DNA of 64,000 nucleotides from Balaenoptera acutorostrata. Lineage: Eukaryota; Chordata; Mammalia; Artiodactyla; Balaenopteridae. A model generated the notes under the pieces. The model ran no database searches and had not been told where the DNA came from. It saw nothing but the letters and a program-made list of their open reading frames with translations. Below, one piece after another: positions 62,790 to 64,000 of the stretch (position 1 is the stretch's first letter; each line of letters begins with the position of its first letter). The position numbers and the translations under genes were made by a program. Where the stretch lies: NCBI RefSeq assembly GCF_949987535.1, contig NC_080064.1, forward strand, positions 133,018,708-133,082,707, written 5' to 3'.

Positions 62790-63560
62790 GCTTTTCCCCA
62801 ACTTTTTAACTTGAGAAATTTCAAATCCATAGAAAAGGTGAATTCCCATGCACCGTTACCCAGGTTCAACAGTTAGCATTTGTAGTTTTCTTTTTATACA
62901 TACATACACATGTATTAAACACATTTTTTGGGTGAGCCGTTTGAAAGTTAAAAGATATCATGCCCCCTTAACCCCTAAGTACTTACGCATGTGTTTTCTA
63001 AGAATAAGAACATTCACCTACATGACCATAATACTAGTATCACACCTGAGAAAGTCAGTAATTCCCTAATATCTAATACACACTCCATGATCAGATTTCT
63101 CCACAGGTCCACATGCATACTCTTTCCTTCCTTTTCCTTTCCTTCTTTCTTTACCAAGGGCCAGTCAAGTTTCATTTGGTTTCATTGTCTAGTTTCTTTT
63201 AAAATGTACAGATTGCTTTATGACTTTGCATGTCTTCCTTGTGTAAGGGCCATACTTATTTTCTCTGAGTCATTCCAGTTTTAGTGTCTGGGCTACCAAA
63301 GTGGTTATTAAGAGCTTTTCTAGTGATGTATCAACACCGTCACTATAAATTTTATCCCAACCCACAAGTGTTCATTTATACGACATGAAGACATTAAAAA
63401 AAAAAAATCCTATTAGAACATGTATTATACTCCAGTGCACTATACCCCACTTAGTCTACTACTTCCAAAATTAATCTTTAGAATATTTGTTTACAGCAGT
63501 TCATCACTTGCATTTGTAAGGTCATACACCCTAGACTACCAACTTTGCATTCCATTTTTT
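62790..63560 (-). repeat. Ancient L1-like fragment, antisense
   Basis: 'cattcacctacatgaccata', 'ccatgatcagatttctccac' and 'agtttcatttggtttcattg' resemble old L1M 3'-region antisense text, plausibly the same type as 20-560 in the opposite orientation. Confidence 0.5.
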
Positions 63561-63734
63561 TGACAAATCAGATATTGAAAACCCAAACAAATACCTTCTG
63601 TTATAAAACTTGTAAAATAAGTCTTTTTGAGCAAACAGAAGCATTTGTGATTTTTAAGTTTATAAGGGATAAAAACCAAGTTTTACACCCAGAATGGTTT
63701 AAAATAGTTCCCCATGTAGGTGGTGTACTACCCC

Positions 63735-63970
63735 ACTTAAGAGCAGGTGTCTAAATCAGACTGCCTAGTTTCATATTTGTTCTCTATCTCTTGAGTTTGG
63801 CATTAGACAAAAATCACAATCAGTCATAATCTCATTAAGCATCAGATTTCTCACCTGTAAATATGTGTAACAGCACCTATTTCAGATAATTGTTCTGAGG
63901 ATCAGTCATGCTTATACATGTAAAACTATCATGTGCCTAGCACGTAGTACACACAATGTTAGCTATTAAT
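63735..63970 (+). repeat. MIR, sense orientation
   Basis: 'aatcagactgcctagtttca', 'cagatttctcacctgtaaat', 'ttctgaggatcagtcatgct' and 'catgtgcctagcacgtagta' give a nearly complete MIR in order. Confidence 0.85.
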
Positions 63971-64000
63971 GTTTTGATGCTCAGAGTGAGATCTCATCCC

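Larger units (their letters stand above)
61761..64000. other. Intergenic sequence 3' of SUCO
   Basis: No exon seen. Holds a (TG)n/(TA)n microsatellite, an old antisense L1-like fragment and a MIR. By human synteny FASLG would be the next gene downstream, well outside the window (knowledge, not seen here). Confidence 0.8.

Noticed and set aside
1..64000. Search for endogenous retroviral genes, CRISPR-like spaced repeats, gene clusters or other undescribed systems
   Set aside because: No gag, pol or env-like frames apart from L1 ORF2 remnants, no regularly spaced identical repeats, and only one host gene.

Overview
The window is mammalian nuclear DNA carrying nearly all of one gene on the + strand: SUCO (SUN domain-containing ossification factor, also called OPT or C1orf9; distant relative of yeast Slp1). 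I recognised it by recalling the human protein; no search was run. Twenty-three coding exons with GT-AG introns and consistent phase run from 5259 to the stop codon at 60185-60187. They encode 1228 residues with no internal stop. Only the first coding exon (signal peptide, about 21 residues by recall of the human protein), the promoter and the 5' UTR lie upstream of base 1. The 3' UTR runs from 60188 to a poly(A) signal at 61735-61740, and the rest is intergenic.

The organism is a cetartiodactyl, most likely a cetacean. Several tRNA-derived SINEs carry the head 'gggcttccctggtgg' and the body 'ggctgtgttgggtcttcg', which I know as the CHR type of whales, hippos and ruminants. No BovB or Bov-tA element was recognised. 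A full-length mariner with 'ttgggttgg' termini, of the kind known from ruminants and cetaceans, lies in intron 4.

Layout: 1-5258 intron 1; 5259-13260 exons 2-6 (lumenal N-terminal region) with the mariner in intron 4; 16767-31706 exons 7-14 (SUN domain) including a 21-nt microexon; 32528-38738 exons 15-17; 41822-42979 the large exon 18; 45588-50911 exons 19-22 (coiled coil, transmembrane segment, start of the cytosolic tail); 58558-60187 exons 23-24 (basic C-terminal tail). Intron sequence is AT-rich. It is filled with antisense L1 fragments of several ages, eight tRNA-derived SINEs, MIRs, small DNA transposons and microsatellites. Introns 12-16 (about 30.9-38.1 kb) are almost free of repeats I recognise.

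There is no operon, CRISPR array, phage or prokaryotic system here, and I see no evidence of an undescribed multi-gene system. The observations most worth a second look are the in-frame 21-nt microexon inside the SUN domain, a cluster of three short inverted duplications in intron 23 that look like template-switch mutations, a near-complete mariner with TA target duplications, a close inverted pair of SINEs in intron 9, and a SINE inserted 35 bp from the exon 21 splice donor.
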